64,000 bases of DNA. Source: Pieris napi. Taxonomy: Eukaryota; Arthropoda; Insecta; Lepidoptera; Pieridae. The first letter of the stretch is position 1, and every line of letters starts with the position of its first letter. The stretch spans positions 5,622,501 to 5,686,500 of the forward strand of contig NC_062238.1 of NCBI RefSeq assembly GCF_905475465.1, in the 5' to 3' direction. The translations under genes and the position numbers were made by a program. Positions 45,990 to 55,584 of this stretch are shown piece after piece. A model generated the notes under the pieces. It did no database searches and had not been told where the DNA came from. It saw only the letters and a list, made by a program, of their open reading frames with translations.

Positions 45990-46850
45990 CTCACTGCTAT
46001 TGCGTTATATTGACTAAATTATTAATAATTGTATTTCATGATTTACTTCTGATGTCTGGGCCTATTCCTACATATACATTAATTTGATAATTATATGTGA
46101 ACAACATGTTCCTAGAATAAAAAAAAGTACTATACTTAAATAAAATAGGCGCATGGTGTTATAAAAAACAATGCAGCAGATAACTAAATTAGTACGTAGA
46201 TGGTGCTCACAAATATTGCATCTAAAGATTTTACATTACTCTTTATAAAAAAAGACATAGTTAACATACAGTTAAACAATGTGTGAGTTACGTCAAAGTT
46301 GATTTATTTTACATAAATAAAAATAAAAGCAAATATAAACCTACGTTTGTTTATATGACTAGATTAGCAACCAGTTGATTTTAGTTTAATTGTCATATGG
46401 GCCAGCATTTTTATCTTGAATATAATCCTCTTATTTGTAATATGCTTGTCTACAAAGTGTATTTTAACTACCCGAAATCAAACTGATTCCAACGTATTTG
46501 CTGACCTTCTAAAAATGGGCACGTTATATGACAGGATTTATAATTGAATACATTATTTCATTCGTATTATCCTTACCGAGTCCTATACAAAGTTATCTAA
46601 TTCACTTAACTTTTTAATAAACACTAAATAAACTGAACACGTCCCACAACAAACGTATTTGCAAAGTTTAACCATTAACGAAACAGCTTATAACTTATTC
46701 ACTGTATAGACGGAAACCAGACACAGAATAGTTTTAACGGTTGCTTCAAAGTGATCTCAAACGAATGAGCTAGATATAAAACTATTAACTACAAGACACA
46801 CAAAATTGTTCCATGTGCCTCGTACGAACTCGAACTTGCATAATTCACCG
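45990..46850. other. AT-rich sequence between promoter and candidate exon
   Basis: Only very short frames follow the start site, such as a 25-codon one from the ATG at 45939. No splice donor with a good consensus was found in the first 200 bp. Confidence 0.35.
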
Positions 46851-46852
46851 TA

Positions 46853-46971
46853 ATGTTTCGGGTTTTATCTAACTATGACACTAATTATGAGGATATTGAT
46901 ATTTTCCACCTCACCAAAGAAGATGTGAGAAAGTATCTGAAGAGGCGGGAAAAGACTCTGATTTTGTTTAG
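46853..46971 (+). CDS. candidate coding exon with splice donor (unverified)
   Basis: From the ATG at 46853 the frame reads MFRVLSNYDTNYED, then DIDIFHLTKEDVRKYLKRRE, then KTLILF. It reaches AG|GTAGTG, a plausible 5' splice site with the boundary after 46971; without splicing it would stop at 46973-46975. The peptide is charged, helix-forming and unlike the random Leu/Ile/Phe/Tyr peptides of the surrounding AT-rich frames. The DVRKYLKRREKTLILF pattern (helix then beta strand) is reminiscent of the start of thioredoxin-fold domains, but this is impression only. It lies about 0.94 kb downstream of the TATA promoter on the same strand. Confidence 0.3.
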
Positions 46972-46975
46972 GTAG

Positions 46976-49038
46976 TGATTTGAAATATTAAGTGTTATTT
47001 GTTGTTTTAAATCTTAAATTTCAGTTTTCTTTATAATATAGTTTTGTCAATGATGTGCTTATTTGTTTTATTTGACGTAAATAATATTGTTTATCTATGT
47101 AATCTGTTTTGGCTTTCTGTACTGTCTAAGTGTTTGTTTTATAATACTATGTATGTTAGCTGTAAGATTACTTAGAATTAACAGGTGGCAACATTTTAGA
47201 TGCTGTAACAATAATTATGGATGTGGCTGTAATAACTGTATAAAAATATCATGATTGATGAGGTATCTAATCCAAATACCTAACACCTAATACCTTAGAC
47301 AGAAAAAACTGTACTACTCGTATAATAAAGCTGTAGCTGTCATATTTTTATCATTCATTATCAGCTTATTTGGAGGTACTAGTTATAGATAAATGTTGCA
47401 TATTAGCTACGTGTATTTTTTAATCTGTGATATGCTTCGCCAATATCCGAGCCTTTTCCCTTGAATTATTGAATAACTACATTCGTGGGGTACTCTTCAA
47501 TTAATATTAAAACCTGTTCCGAACATTTTTAGGATACGAATAAGGGTTATTTGCTGTAGTATGACAATAGAATTTTACGAACGTCTCACATATACGGCTA
47601 TTAAAAATATTATTAGTCAGAATTAAAGAGATGGTTTTCAAGAATATTTAAACTTTCACGTCAAATAAATAGAGTCAATAGTTAATCACTTGCACATTTA
47701 AGTGAGGACTCAACGGCCGGTCAATACTTTGACACAAGGTATGGAGTGTCTATGGTAATTGTAGTACCATAGAACATTGTTAGGTCAAAGACAAATGAGA
47801 GAGGAATGTTGTTGTGCAGCATTGTTGGTTTGTACCTGGGAATGCCTATACAACCTATATATATAGCGCGGGCTAAAATACTTTTGTTAAGTATCTTCAA
47901 TTCTTTTATGTACCTATATTATTTAATATTGTTTGTAGTACTACAAAACTTATTAGAGACCTTTGAGCTTGAAACGTTTAGTTGTATTATAATAAATACG
48001 CGTTTATATTAGACGTTTTATTAAAATGAATAGCTTTTTTCAATATCTTCTTTGGGGTACTTAAGGTCTTAAGGTTTCTGAAGTTTGTCAATTTACAAAT
48101 GTAATTAAAATACACTTTATTAAATCCTACTAAAACCATTAAGTCAAAGAGCTACCCCTCTTAAGAGCATAACCCGAGGTACAATTATAAAATTAGTTGA
48201 ATCCGATATAAGTCTAGCGAATAAAGCGATAGCCGTACCTCGTAACCTGGCTAAAAGTAATCCGATTACTTACTAGCCGACCCATTTTCTTCTTGACTTC
48301 TTAGGCTGAGAGCCGCTGATGTCTCCAAAACAAAGAATTACAATATCGAATGCTTAAATTAAAATGTAAATGAAGTAAGTAAGAACTTATTACTTATTAT
48401 GTCCCATTCTAATTGATACTTAACAAAATTAATACGGAAAAGGTTAAAACTATATAAATGCAGATAAATAATGTAAAACGGATAGAAAACTTAACCAGTT
48501 TTCATGCTTTATTGGCAAAATAAGTGTAAAAATGACATAATGGTTTTAAAACTAAAACAGCAATAATATTAGTATATTATCACTAACAGTTGTAAGTTAA
48601 AATAACTGATGAAACCGAAACGAAATTTATTTAATTAAGTTATTAAAGCGATGTTATTAAGTTTCTTTATTTTTTAAGTAAAGGTAGTTTTTATATCACT
48701 CTTAGACTATAGTCAAAAGCGGCCTGTATTATGTAGAGATCTTTATATTCAAGGCCTGCTAAAAAATATTCTTTTGAAGTCGACTAAGTAATGGTACCCT
48801 TACTTCTCATTGATAATCCGCATTCACCAATCTTTAAAATATTTAGCCTTAGCCCAAAAAGATTTTATTGTCAATAAGTATTAGGTGTATCTAGAATAAA
48901 GTATGCATTGTATCTGATACCACCGTAGGATCAACTACGAGAGACCTGGGAAGGCTCCCAAGGAGAAGACAGTCCTATCATAGCAGCCTTATGGTAAACT
49001 TGTATTAGTAAAAATAAAATCTTTCTAAAAACCCTTCT
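46976..49038. other. AT-rich spacer
   Basis: A 9-bp hairpin 'tctatggta...taccataga' lies at about 47749-47773. No gene or named repeat. Confidence 0.35.
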
Positions 49039-49040
49039 GC

Positions 49041-49288
49041 CTGCCTTGCGATTCTGTAACTCACTTTTCGAAATCACACAGCGGTTTTCACAGCGGCGGT
49101 CGCGCTCAAATCAGTCGTAACAGCAGACATTTTACGATTTGGCATTCTAATCAACAATAAACTACAAGGAGGGACCTTATCAGAATGCTAAATCATAAAA
49201 TGACTGCTTCACGACTGATTTGAGCGCGACCGCCGCTGTGAAAACCGCTGTGTGAGTTCGAAAAGTGAGTTACAGAATCACAGGGCTG
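49041..49288. mobile_element. palindromic MITE, copy 3 (most complete)
   Basis: Element 49044-49285, flanked on both sides by CTG (49041-49043 and 49286-49288). The two arms pair over about 105 bp each, through 'cacagcggcggtcgcgctcaaatcagtcgt' and its complement. The centre is an unpaired ~35-bp loop around 'caacaataaactacaagg'. This is the longest of the three copies and probably nearest the original structure. The whole element can fold into one hairpin. Confidence 0.85.
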
Positions 49289-49450
49289 GATCACGAATCG
49301 TACACAAGTTTGTTTAATTATTTGTGATGCATATGGCTTCCTCTCTTTTTTCTATAACTGGCTTATTCCAAGTAAGGCTATTTTTTGACCCATCTGTCAT
49401 CGCACAAACGCCCAGTCATTACATAAAACTTCTTTAGTATATATAAAAAA

Positions 49451-49680
49451 ACCAGTGGCGCCACAACCCTTTGTCTTGGCTTCAGTTTTCTGTATCTGTG
49501 TCGTGATCATTTGATGTAGGTGATCAGCCTTCTGTTCCAGACACGTCATCTCTTTTTGGGTCGCACAATGTCTTCACCGTAAAAGCGAGTATTCAATAGA
49601 CAGAAATTCACTAGTGCACAGCCAGCGTTAGATCCTATGACCTCAGGGATGAGAGTTCCATGCTGAAGCTACGAAGGAGT
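49451..49680 (-). repeat. SINE copy, minus strand
   Basis: The minus strand runs from 'tccctgaggtcataggatctaac' near 49650 through 'cacaatg'/'gtcgg'-like body parts to 'cagaaggctgatcacctacatcaaatgatcacgac' and 'aaagggttgtggcgccactgg'. It is collinear with the copy at 4476-4782, which ends 'aaaaggttgtagcgacac'. The B-box is decayed. Confidence 0.65.
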
Positions 49681-49689
49681 ACTTTAGTT

Positions 49690-50450
49690 TTTGTGAATAA
49701 GGTTAATTTGTAGCGGCTATAGGTCCATTAAATTGTCACATATTGTTCATTAATTCCACATTGCATATGTATTTCCTATTATTGTACTCGCCTGTACCGC
49801 TCAGAAATAACGGCATAGTGCTCAGAGTTATTTTCTGATATAGTAGCAGCCTTCTAAGCGTTATTCACGTTGGTTCATTTCAAAGGTTAATTTTTTCCAT
49901 GGGCTTGTAGTCTAGTATAGGGGACTTTTTCTTATAATATTTTTTAAAATAAATTGTATTTGCACTGAGACATTATTTTATATGACAATCTTACTTAATT
50001 AAGTCTAGCCTAATTTAGTAACGATATTTAACATACAAGAAAGTGTCCAAAAACACTTCTTGTAGTTTCTATTAACGGTCTTCCCTTCCCTCTGTTCTTG
50101 GGTATAATTTTTTCCACTGTTTAGCACTTAACACTCACGTGCACTAATAGTAGTACACTAATTGGAATGGTTTTGTCTTTTTCAATCGTCTAACTAGGCC
50201 CATGGTGTCAAGAATATTAATAGCCTCGACATTCACGTGTTAGAGCCTTTATTCATGGGCTCCAAGCTTTTGATACTTAAACAAAATCTTCGTTATCGCT
50301 TATGAAGCACATAAAATCCCTCTAAGTACATTTTAAAAACATTGATTGACATTCCTCCCCCCTTGGATGTCTGGCTGACTAGACGTGTTTTACGGCTACA
50401 CCTTATAAAATTATTTTAAAAATATTTTTAAATTTAATATATTCAAAAAT
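49690..50450. other. spacer upstream of the large LINE
   Basis: Nothing recognised. The 5' boundary of the LINE may lie near the compositional change at about 50455. Confidence 0.35.
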
Positions 50451-50814
50451 AAGTGACTCGAGTACTAGGCGCACATAACTCCCGAGGATACTCAAGACAA
50501 GCTTCGTGCACTGCGAGGTGACTGACGGCTCTCCCACCAAGCTCGGAGGCCACTCAAGTAACGCAGCATAAGAGTGAGTGAGATAATTATATTTGGCGCA
50601 TCTCGTCGTTACGCATCCCGCAATTCGAGTGGCTAATTAGCAGTAACGCCCACCTGCGTACGAGCAAGTTAAAGGAGGCGTGGCTAGTACTAGGCCCAAT
50701 AGTGATTTATTAATTATACCATAAGATTAATAGTAAATCGCACATCACTTTAAGTGTTGTCGCCTTTATATTTTTGCACTGACACGGATAGCTTCTTCTG
50801 TTTGCGATCACAAA

Positions 50815-51705
50815 ATGATTAGAAGTCCATGTAAACAAGATGTACAGTATGGCTCCGCTCCAAACTTAAACCTAAGTGATACTAGCACTATTGATGACAA
50901 CATTACTCAACGTTCGAAGCGAAGGCGGTGCGAATGTGGTGGAGTTTCGGAAGAGTCAAAAATCGATAAATTCTTAAACACGATTAATATGTGGCGACAG
51001 GAAACTGATGAGAAATTGTCAGAAATAAAAACGTACGTGCAGGATGTTGTGCGACAAAACACAGAAATTCTGGCTTCGCAGAGTGAAACAGAAAAATCTA
51101 TAGAATTTTTGTCGCAAAAGTATGATGACTTGCTGTTACAATTGAGTTCACATCAAAAACAAACACAATCTTTCCTTGAGCGTGTATCTAAGGTTGAAGA
51201 CACAACAGAGGATATGGACCGTCGTTCTAGGCTGAGCTCCCTGGAAATTCGTAACATCCGGCTGGCAAACAGAACTCTGTCTCAGGATGAGCAGATATCT
51301 GTTGTCACTCGGCTTTTCAAGGAGATATCGGTGGAAGTCTCGTTGTCTGAGATATTTGATATCCGCCGTGTCCCGTCAAAGTCTGATAGTATCACTCTGG
51401 TATGCACCCTGAATTCAGTTATTACGAGGGGAAGAATTCTGAAGGCTTTCAAAGAACATAACAGAGGCAGTAACAAACTCAACTCCACCATCGTCGGTGG
51501 TCCGCAACACCCGATTTACATCGCCGAGCATCTGACGGCACAGGCACGCCGCCTATACTATCTAGCTCGAGAATACGCCAAGACGGAAAAATATAAGTAT
51601 TGCTGGACTTCCGGAGGCCGAGTGCTGCTGAGGCAGGCAGACCACACCAAACTCATTGTTGTTACTAATGAAAGTCAGCTGGTTGGCCCCCAGCCAAAAA
51701 ACTAG
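50815..51705 (+). CDS. LINE ORF1, coiled coil plus baculovirus-FP-like domain
   Basis: 296 codons from a good ATG (acaaaATG). ORF1 proteins of this group bind element RNA and form the cytoplasmic particle that accompanies it. Residues 1-45 are polar with a basic RSKRRRCECGG motif. Residues about 45-145 are a heptad-rich coiled coil (IDKFLNTINMWRQ, EILASQSETEKSIEFLSQKY, LERVSKVEDTTEDMDRRSR). The C-terminal half, from EIRNIRL to the end, matches the layout of the FP domain known from baculoviral FP25 and CR1-group ORF1s: 'nirg...', FDIRRVPSK, then LTAQARRLYYLAREYAKTEK, followed by YCWTSGGRVLLR. No CCHC zinc knuckles are present, unlike Jockey or R1 ORF1. Confidence 0.8.
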   Translation: MIRSPCKQDVQYGSAPNLNLSDTSTIDDNITQRSKRRRCECGGVSEESKIDKFLNTINMWRQETDEKLSEIKTYVQDVVRQNTEILASQSETEKSIEFLSQKYDDLLLQLSSHQKQTQSFLERVSKVEDTTEDMDRRSRLSSLEIRNIRLANRTLSQDEQISVVTRLFKEISVEVSLSEIFDIRRVPSKSDSITLVCTLNSVITRGRILKAFKEHNRGSNKLNSTIVGGPQHPIYIAEHLTAQARRLYYLAREYAKTEKYKYCWTSGGRVLLRQADHTKLIVVTNESQLVGPQPKN

Positions 51706-51734
51706 ATCCTTGCGACGTATTTCCGTCTTTGTTT

Positions 51735-52196
51735 ATGATTAGATTTAGTTTTTTAATTACTATGATATTAGTACTAGGTAAAATCATTGTTTGTAACTGT
51801 GCTATAGTGCCGACGCGCCTTTACATATGTATTATATCATATTTTATATTTCCTCATATAATATACCTATATAATTTAGCATTTCTGATAGTATTTGGTT
51901 CCTTAGGCTCAATTTTCAAATATTATTCTAGAGTTGTTACTCACGTAATTAATTTCATACCTCTTTATTCACACACAAATATTGTAGACACTTTTCTCTT
52001 ATACATAATCTATGACTATCTCACTGATATATATTATTTAAATTCTACTCTAATTCCAATGCGTGCATATATCCTTAAGTTTAGTAAACCTGTGCTTGCA
52101 CTCATTGACCTTACACTGCTATTCCCATTTAATAACTGTATTGTGCTAGCAAATTGGTTACTTTTAGTTACTCAAGGCTTCAAAATTCGATCGTAA
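51735..52196 (+). CDS. unexpected hydrophobic reading frame between ORF1 and ORF2
   Basis: An ATG-initiated frame of 153 codons (MIRFSFLITMILVLGKIIVC at its start) begins 30 nt after the ORF1 stop and runs to a TAA at 52194-52196. It overlaps the open part of ORF2 by about 29 nt in another frame. It has at least three strongly hydrophobic stretches: residues 5-25, about 30-58, and about 122-145 (PVLALIDLTLLF, then IVLANWLLLV). That would suit a multi-pass membrane peptide. I recognise no family. The plus strand is T-rich here, which favours chance hydrophobic frames, so whether it is translated is open. It could be a real accessory protein or merely a stop-poor linker. Confidence 0.35.
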   Translation: MIRFSFLITMILVLGKIIVCNCAIVPTRLYICIISYFIFPHIIYLYNLAFLIVFGSLGSIFKYYSRVVTHVINFIPLYSHTNIVDTFLLYIIYDYLTDIYYLNSTLIPMRAYILKFSKPVLALIDLTLLFPFNNCIVLANWLLLVTQGFKIRS

Positions 52197-55137
52197 TAAT
52201 AGACAATTATTAAACAACATCGATAATGTATCGGTTGCTTCAAGCCATTGCTGTGATCCACATGAAGTCCGAAACTATTTACCTAAACATAATAAAGTCC
52301 TAAATATTATAACGCAAAATATTCGGAGCTTATCGGCAAATTTCGCGAACTTTGAAATTTTACTTACAAATTTTCATACTATCCCGGATATTATCATTCT
52401 CACTGAATGTTTTCTAGAAAGCAACCCGGTAATACCAACCATAAAAGGTTTCTCCAGCATCTCTTCCTGTAACCCAGTTAATAAAAATGACGGAGTCCTG
52501 GTTTACTACAAAAATTGTATTACAGGCATCTCAATTGAAGAACCCTCTGTAGCAGAAGCCAGCGTTCTCTTAATTAAACTTAATATTGATACTGCAATTT
52601 TAGGTATTTATCGACCAAGTGCTTTCAAAAATAAAACGAACTTTATTAACTCTCTAAATACCTTGCTAGAATCTCTTAAAAGTTTCAAAAATATAATAAT
52701 CTTAGGTGACATAAATATTGATATTACTCCAGAGAATCTTAACCAAGAAGCTGAAGATTATCTTAACATGTTGGTTTACCATGGGCTTCTCCCAACTCAT
52801 ACCTTCCCTACTCGTTTTCCTTCTTCTACGTGTCTTGATCACGGTATTCTTAAATCACCTCTTACTGCTCTTACTCTTGTCATCAATTCTTCAATCACTG
52901 ATCATAGTTCAGTAGTAATGTCCTTAGATATAAAGAAACGCTACTCTGCTCCTACTCGATCTATCAAAAAATTGGATCATGATAGCCTCTCACTGTCTCT
53001 CCTGAATACAGATTTTTCATCTGTTCTCAATAACACTGACTGTGAAGAAGCAACCAACAATTTGATAGAAATTCTTCAATCAGTTATCTCTATGCACACC
53101 TCCGTAATGACTCGCTCTCACCGCACTAAAATCATCAAGCCATGGATGACCCCAGGCTTACTTAAATGTATACGTAATAGAGATAGAATGCATTACAAAC
53201 TAAAAAAGCAACCTGAAAATGATATTCTGCGTAAAACATACTACAGATACCGGAACTTCTGTAATAGTCTACTGAAGAAATTAAAAAAGAATTATGAAAA
53301 AGGTCTACTACTAAATGCAGGAACTAACACCAAAAAACTTTGGACAGCTATAAAAGACGTTAGTAATCTTAATAAAAAACATGATAGACCAAGTGACCTC
53401 CTAAAATGTAGAGCGAATCCAAAAGACTCAACAAACCATGTTAACTCTCACTTTGTGGGTATCGGAAAATCGCTTGCCTTAAATATACAATCCAATCATC
53501 AACACGACTCTCCACCTCCATTACGACCAAATCCTCCTTTTCCTCTCCAATCATTCGTCATGCTCGACACTTCTATTGAAGAAGTCGAAATCACTATAAA
53601 TTCCTTGAAAGAAAGCTGTGCTGCAGGTTGGGACAACATCACGTCTGCCATACTTAAACGCAACCTTAAAATATTAGCTACACCAATCGCCCATGTATGT
53701 AACTTAAGTATGCGTACGGGAATCTTCCCATCCGCTTTTAAAAAGGCAATAGTGCATCCCATTTTCAAATCCGGCAACCGTGGCAGTGTCGACAACTATC
53801 GCCCCATCTCTATTCTGTCAGCACTGTCCAAGATCCTTGAACGCCTAATAAACAAACGTCTCGTTAGTTATCTGGAAGATAAACAATTACTTTCTCCGAA
53901 CCAATTCGGTTTCAGAGCTAAAAGATCTTCATCGGATGCCATCCATGAATTAACCGATCACATAGTTAGGAACTTGGACAGCCATAGGAAGTGTCTGGGC
54001 ATATTCTTAGACCTCGCGAAGGCATTCGACACTGTCTCGGCCCAAATCCTTCTACAGAAACTGGAAGCGCTTGGAGTGAGAGGAGTTCAACTTTCCTTAT
54101 TTAAAAGTTACCTCAGCGGTCGGAGTCAATGTGTAGTGGTAGATGGCCATGTCAGCTCTTACCTTCCAGTGGAATTCGGAGTCCCCCAGGGCAGCATTCT
54201 TGGTCCTACGCTGTTCCTAGTGTACATGAATGATCTGTGTTCCCTGAAAATACCTAATTGCAAATTGGTCTCTTACGCCGACGATACTGCTCTTGTTTTC
54301 TCTGCAAAAAGCTGGAGGGAAGCTTTCGCTTATGCACAGACCGGATTTGATATCGTTTCGTGTTGGCTGCGCCAAAATTTATTAACTCTTAATATAGAGA
54401 AAACTTGCTATCTTACCTTCTCCATATATACTCCTCCCATAGCCTTAATCCCGTATTCCTTAACTGCCCATACACATTCTTCTGTTCCTTCTGTTCCATG
54501 CTCTTGCGCTACATTGAAGAGAGGTTGTACGGTTAAGTATCTTGGCATCACACTAGATAGTCGACTCACGTTTCAGGCCCATCTTATGAATATGTGTGGT
54601 AGAGTCCGCAAACTCATGTTTATCTTTAAGAAAATTCGTCATGTTGCCGAGCCTCATATAGTCAGAATGATGTATTTAGCATTATGTCAATCTGTTTTAT
54701 TATATGCTATCACCACTTGGGGTGGTGCAGCCAAAACCCATCTGCTGTCCCTGGAACGTGCCCAGAGGGCTCTTCTAAAAGTTTGCTTATTCAAACCCAT
54801 TCTTTTCCCTACTTTCACCCTCTATCAGGAAGCTCAGATACTTACAGTACGTCAACTGTTCATCCTAAACACAGCCCTCAAACAGCATCACGAACATAAA
54901 CCTAGTCCTTCTTCCTCTCGATCTGCTCGCCGCCCACCCCCTGTTCACCTTCCTTCTCTCTACACTGCCTTTTCCCACCGCTTCTACTGTTACCTCGGCC
55001 CTTTTATTTACAACAAACTAAATCGCAAGCTGAATATTCACTTACTCTTATCCTTCAGTTGTAAAAAGAAGGTCACTGCCTACATACAAGGTCTCAACTA
55101 TGATGAGACTGAAAACTTAATCCAACCAATGGTCTAA
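52168..55137 (+). CDS. LINE ORF2: APE endonuclease and reverse transcriptase
   Basis: About 990 codons are open without an in-frame ATG in the N-terminal part; the frame opens at 52168 after a TAG. The endonuclease begins at NIITQNIRSLSANF and shows IIILTECFLE, GIYRP, IIILGDINID (near 52700) and TDHSSVV (near 52900), so the domain is complete. The reverse transcriptase follows: DNYRPISILSALSKILERL, NQFGFRAKRSS, GIFLDLAKAFDTV, FGVPQGSILGP and the catalytic SYADDTALV (YADD at 54274-54285), then KYLGITLDSRLTF. The tail is Ser/Pro/Arg-rich, without RNase H. Both enzymes carry out target-primed reverse transcription in the nucleus. Translation must start by reinitiation, frameshifting or a non-AUG codon, or the start has been lost. 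Confidence 0.85.
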   Translation, partial: LLKASKFDRNNRQLLNNIDNVSVASSHCCDPHEVRNYLPKHNKVLNIITQNIRSLSANFANFEILLTNFHTIPDIIILTECFLESNPVIPTIKGFSSISSCNPVNKNDGVLVYYKNCITGISIEEPSVAEASVLLIKLNIDTAILGIYRPSAFKNKTNFINSLNTLLESLKSFKNIIILGDINIDITPENLNQEAEDYLNMLVYHGLLPTHTFPTRFPSSTCLDHGILKSPLTALTLVINSSITDHSSVVMSLDIKKRYSAPTRSIKKLDHDSLSLSLLNTDFSSVLNNTDCEEATNNLIEILQSVISMHTSVMTRSHRTKIIKPWMTPGLLKCIRNRDRMHYKLKKQPENDILRKTYYRYRNFCNSLLKKLKKNYEKGLLLNAGTNTKKLWTAIKDVSNLNKKHDRPSDLLKCRANPKDSTNHVNSHFVGIGKSLALNIQSNHQHDSPPPLRPNPPFPLQSFVMLDTSIEEVEITINSLKESCAAGWDNITSAILKRNLKILATPIAHVCNLSMRTGIFPSAFKKAIVHPIFKSGNRGSVDNYRPISILSALSKILERLINKRLVSYLEDKQLLSPNQFGFRAKRSSSDAIHELTDHIVRNLDSHRKCLGIFLDLAKAFDTVSAQILLQKLEALGVRGVQLSLFKSYLSGRSQCVVVDGHVSSYLPVEFGVPQGSILGPTLFLVYMNDLCSLKIPNCKLVSYADDTALVFSAKSWREAFAYAQTGFDIVSCWLRQNLLTLNIEKTCYLTFSIYTPPIALIPYSLTAHTHSSVPSVPCSCATLKRGCTVKYLGITLDSRLTFQAHLMNMCGRVRKLMFIFKKIRHVAEPHIVRMMYLALCQSVLLYAITTWGGAAKTHLLSLERAQRALLKVCLFKPILFPTFTLYQEAQILTVRQLFILNTALKQHHEHKPSPSSSRSARRPPPVHLPSLYTAFSHRFYCYLGPFIYNKLNRKLNIHLLLSFSCKKKVTAYIQGLNYDETENLIQPMV

Positions 55138-55584
55138 CTTACAATTTATAGCTTATTTTTGATTTACTATTTATTTTTATACTTATTTATGTACTGTTAT
55201 CTATTTATCTAAGTACTAATATATATATATTTATCTAAGTGCTAATATATATATATATATAATAATATATATAATAATTAGCACGGATGTTATATCGGCG
55301 CGATTGCACACCTACATATTTTAATTAGGTACCTCTTTTCTCCATGTTACATCTGTAAAATGTCCTTATTAATAATTTACTCTTGTTACTGGTTACTTTT
55401 TACACCATGTGGGGAGAGGCTGGTGGTCTGAGATACAAGCCCTGCTTAGTTCAGTCACCAGTCTCTCACAATCTTATAATGTTTCCTTGCGACAATATAT
55501 CTGTTTCTTAATATTAGTTAATATCAATGTAAGATTGTGGAGAAAAATAAAGTTTTTTTTTTTTTTTTTTTTTTTTTTTATTGA

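Larger units (their letters stand above)
50455..55579 (+). mobile_element. nearly full-length non-LTR retrotransposon (CR1/Jockey group)
   Basis: A CpG-richer 5' leader (about 50455-50814, start uncertain) precedes ORF1 (50815-51705). Then come a hydrophobic third frame (51735-52196), ORF2 (about 52168-55137) and a 3' UTR with AATAAAG followed by a T run (55553-55579). The element thus ends in poly(T) after an AATAAA, not in poly(A). No target-site duplication was found, so the left boundary is a guess. All three frames are free of internal stops. RT motifs place it in the L2/CR1/Jockey assemblage, Daphne-like by impression. Confidence 0.85.
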
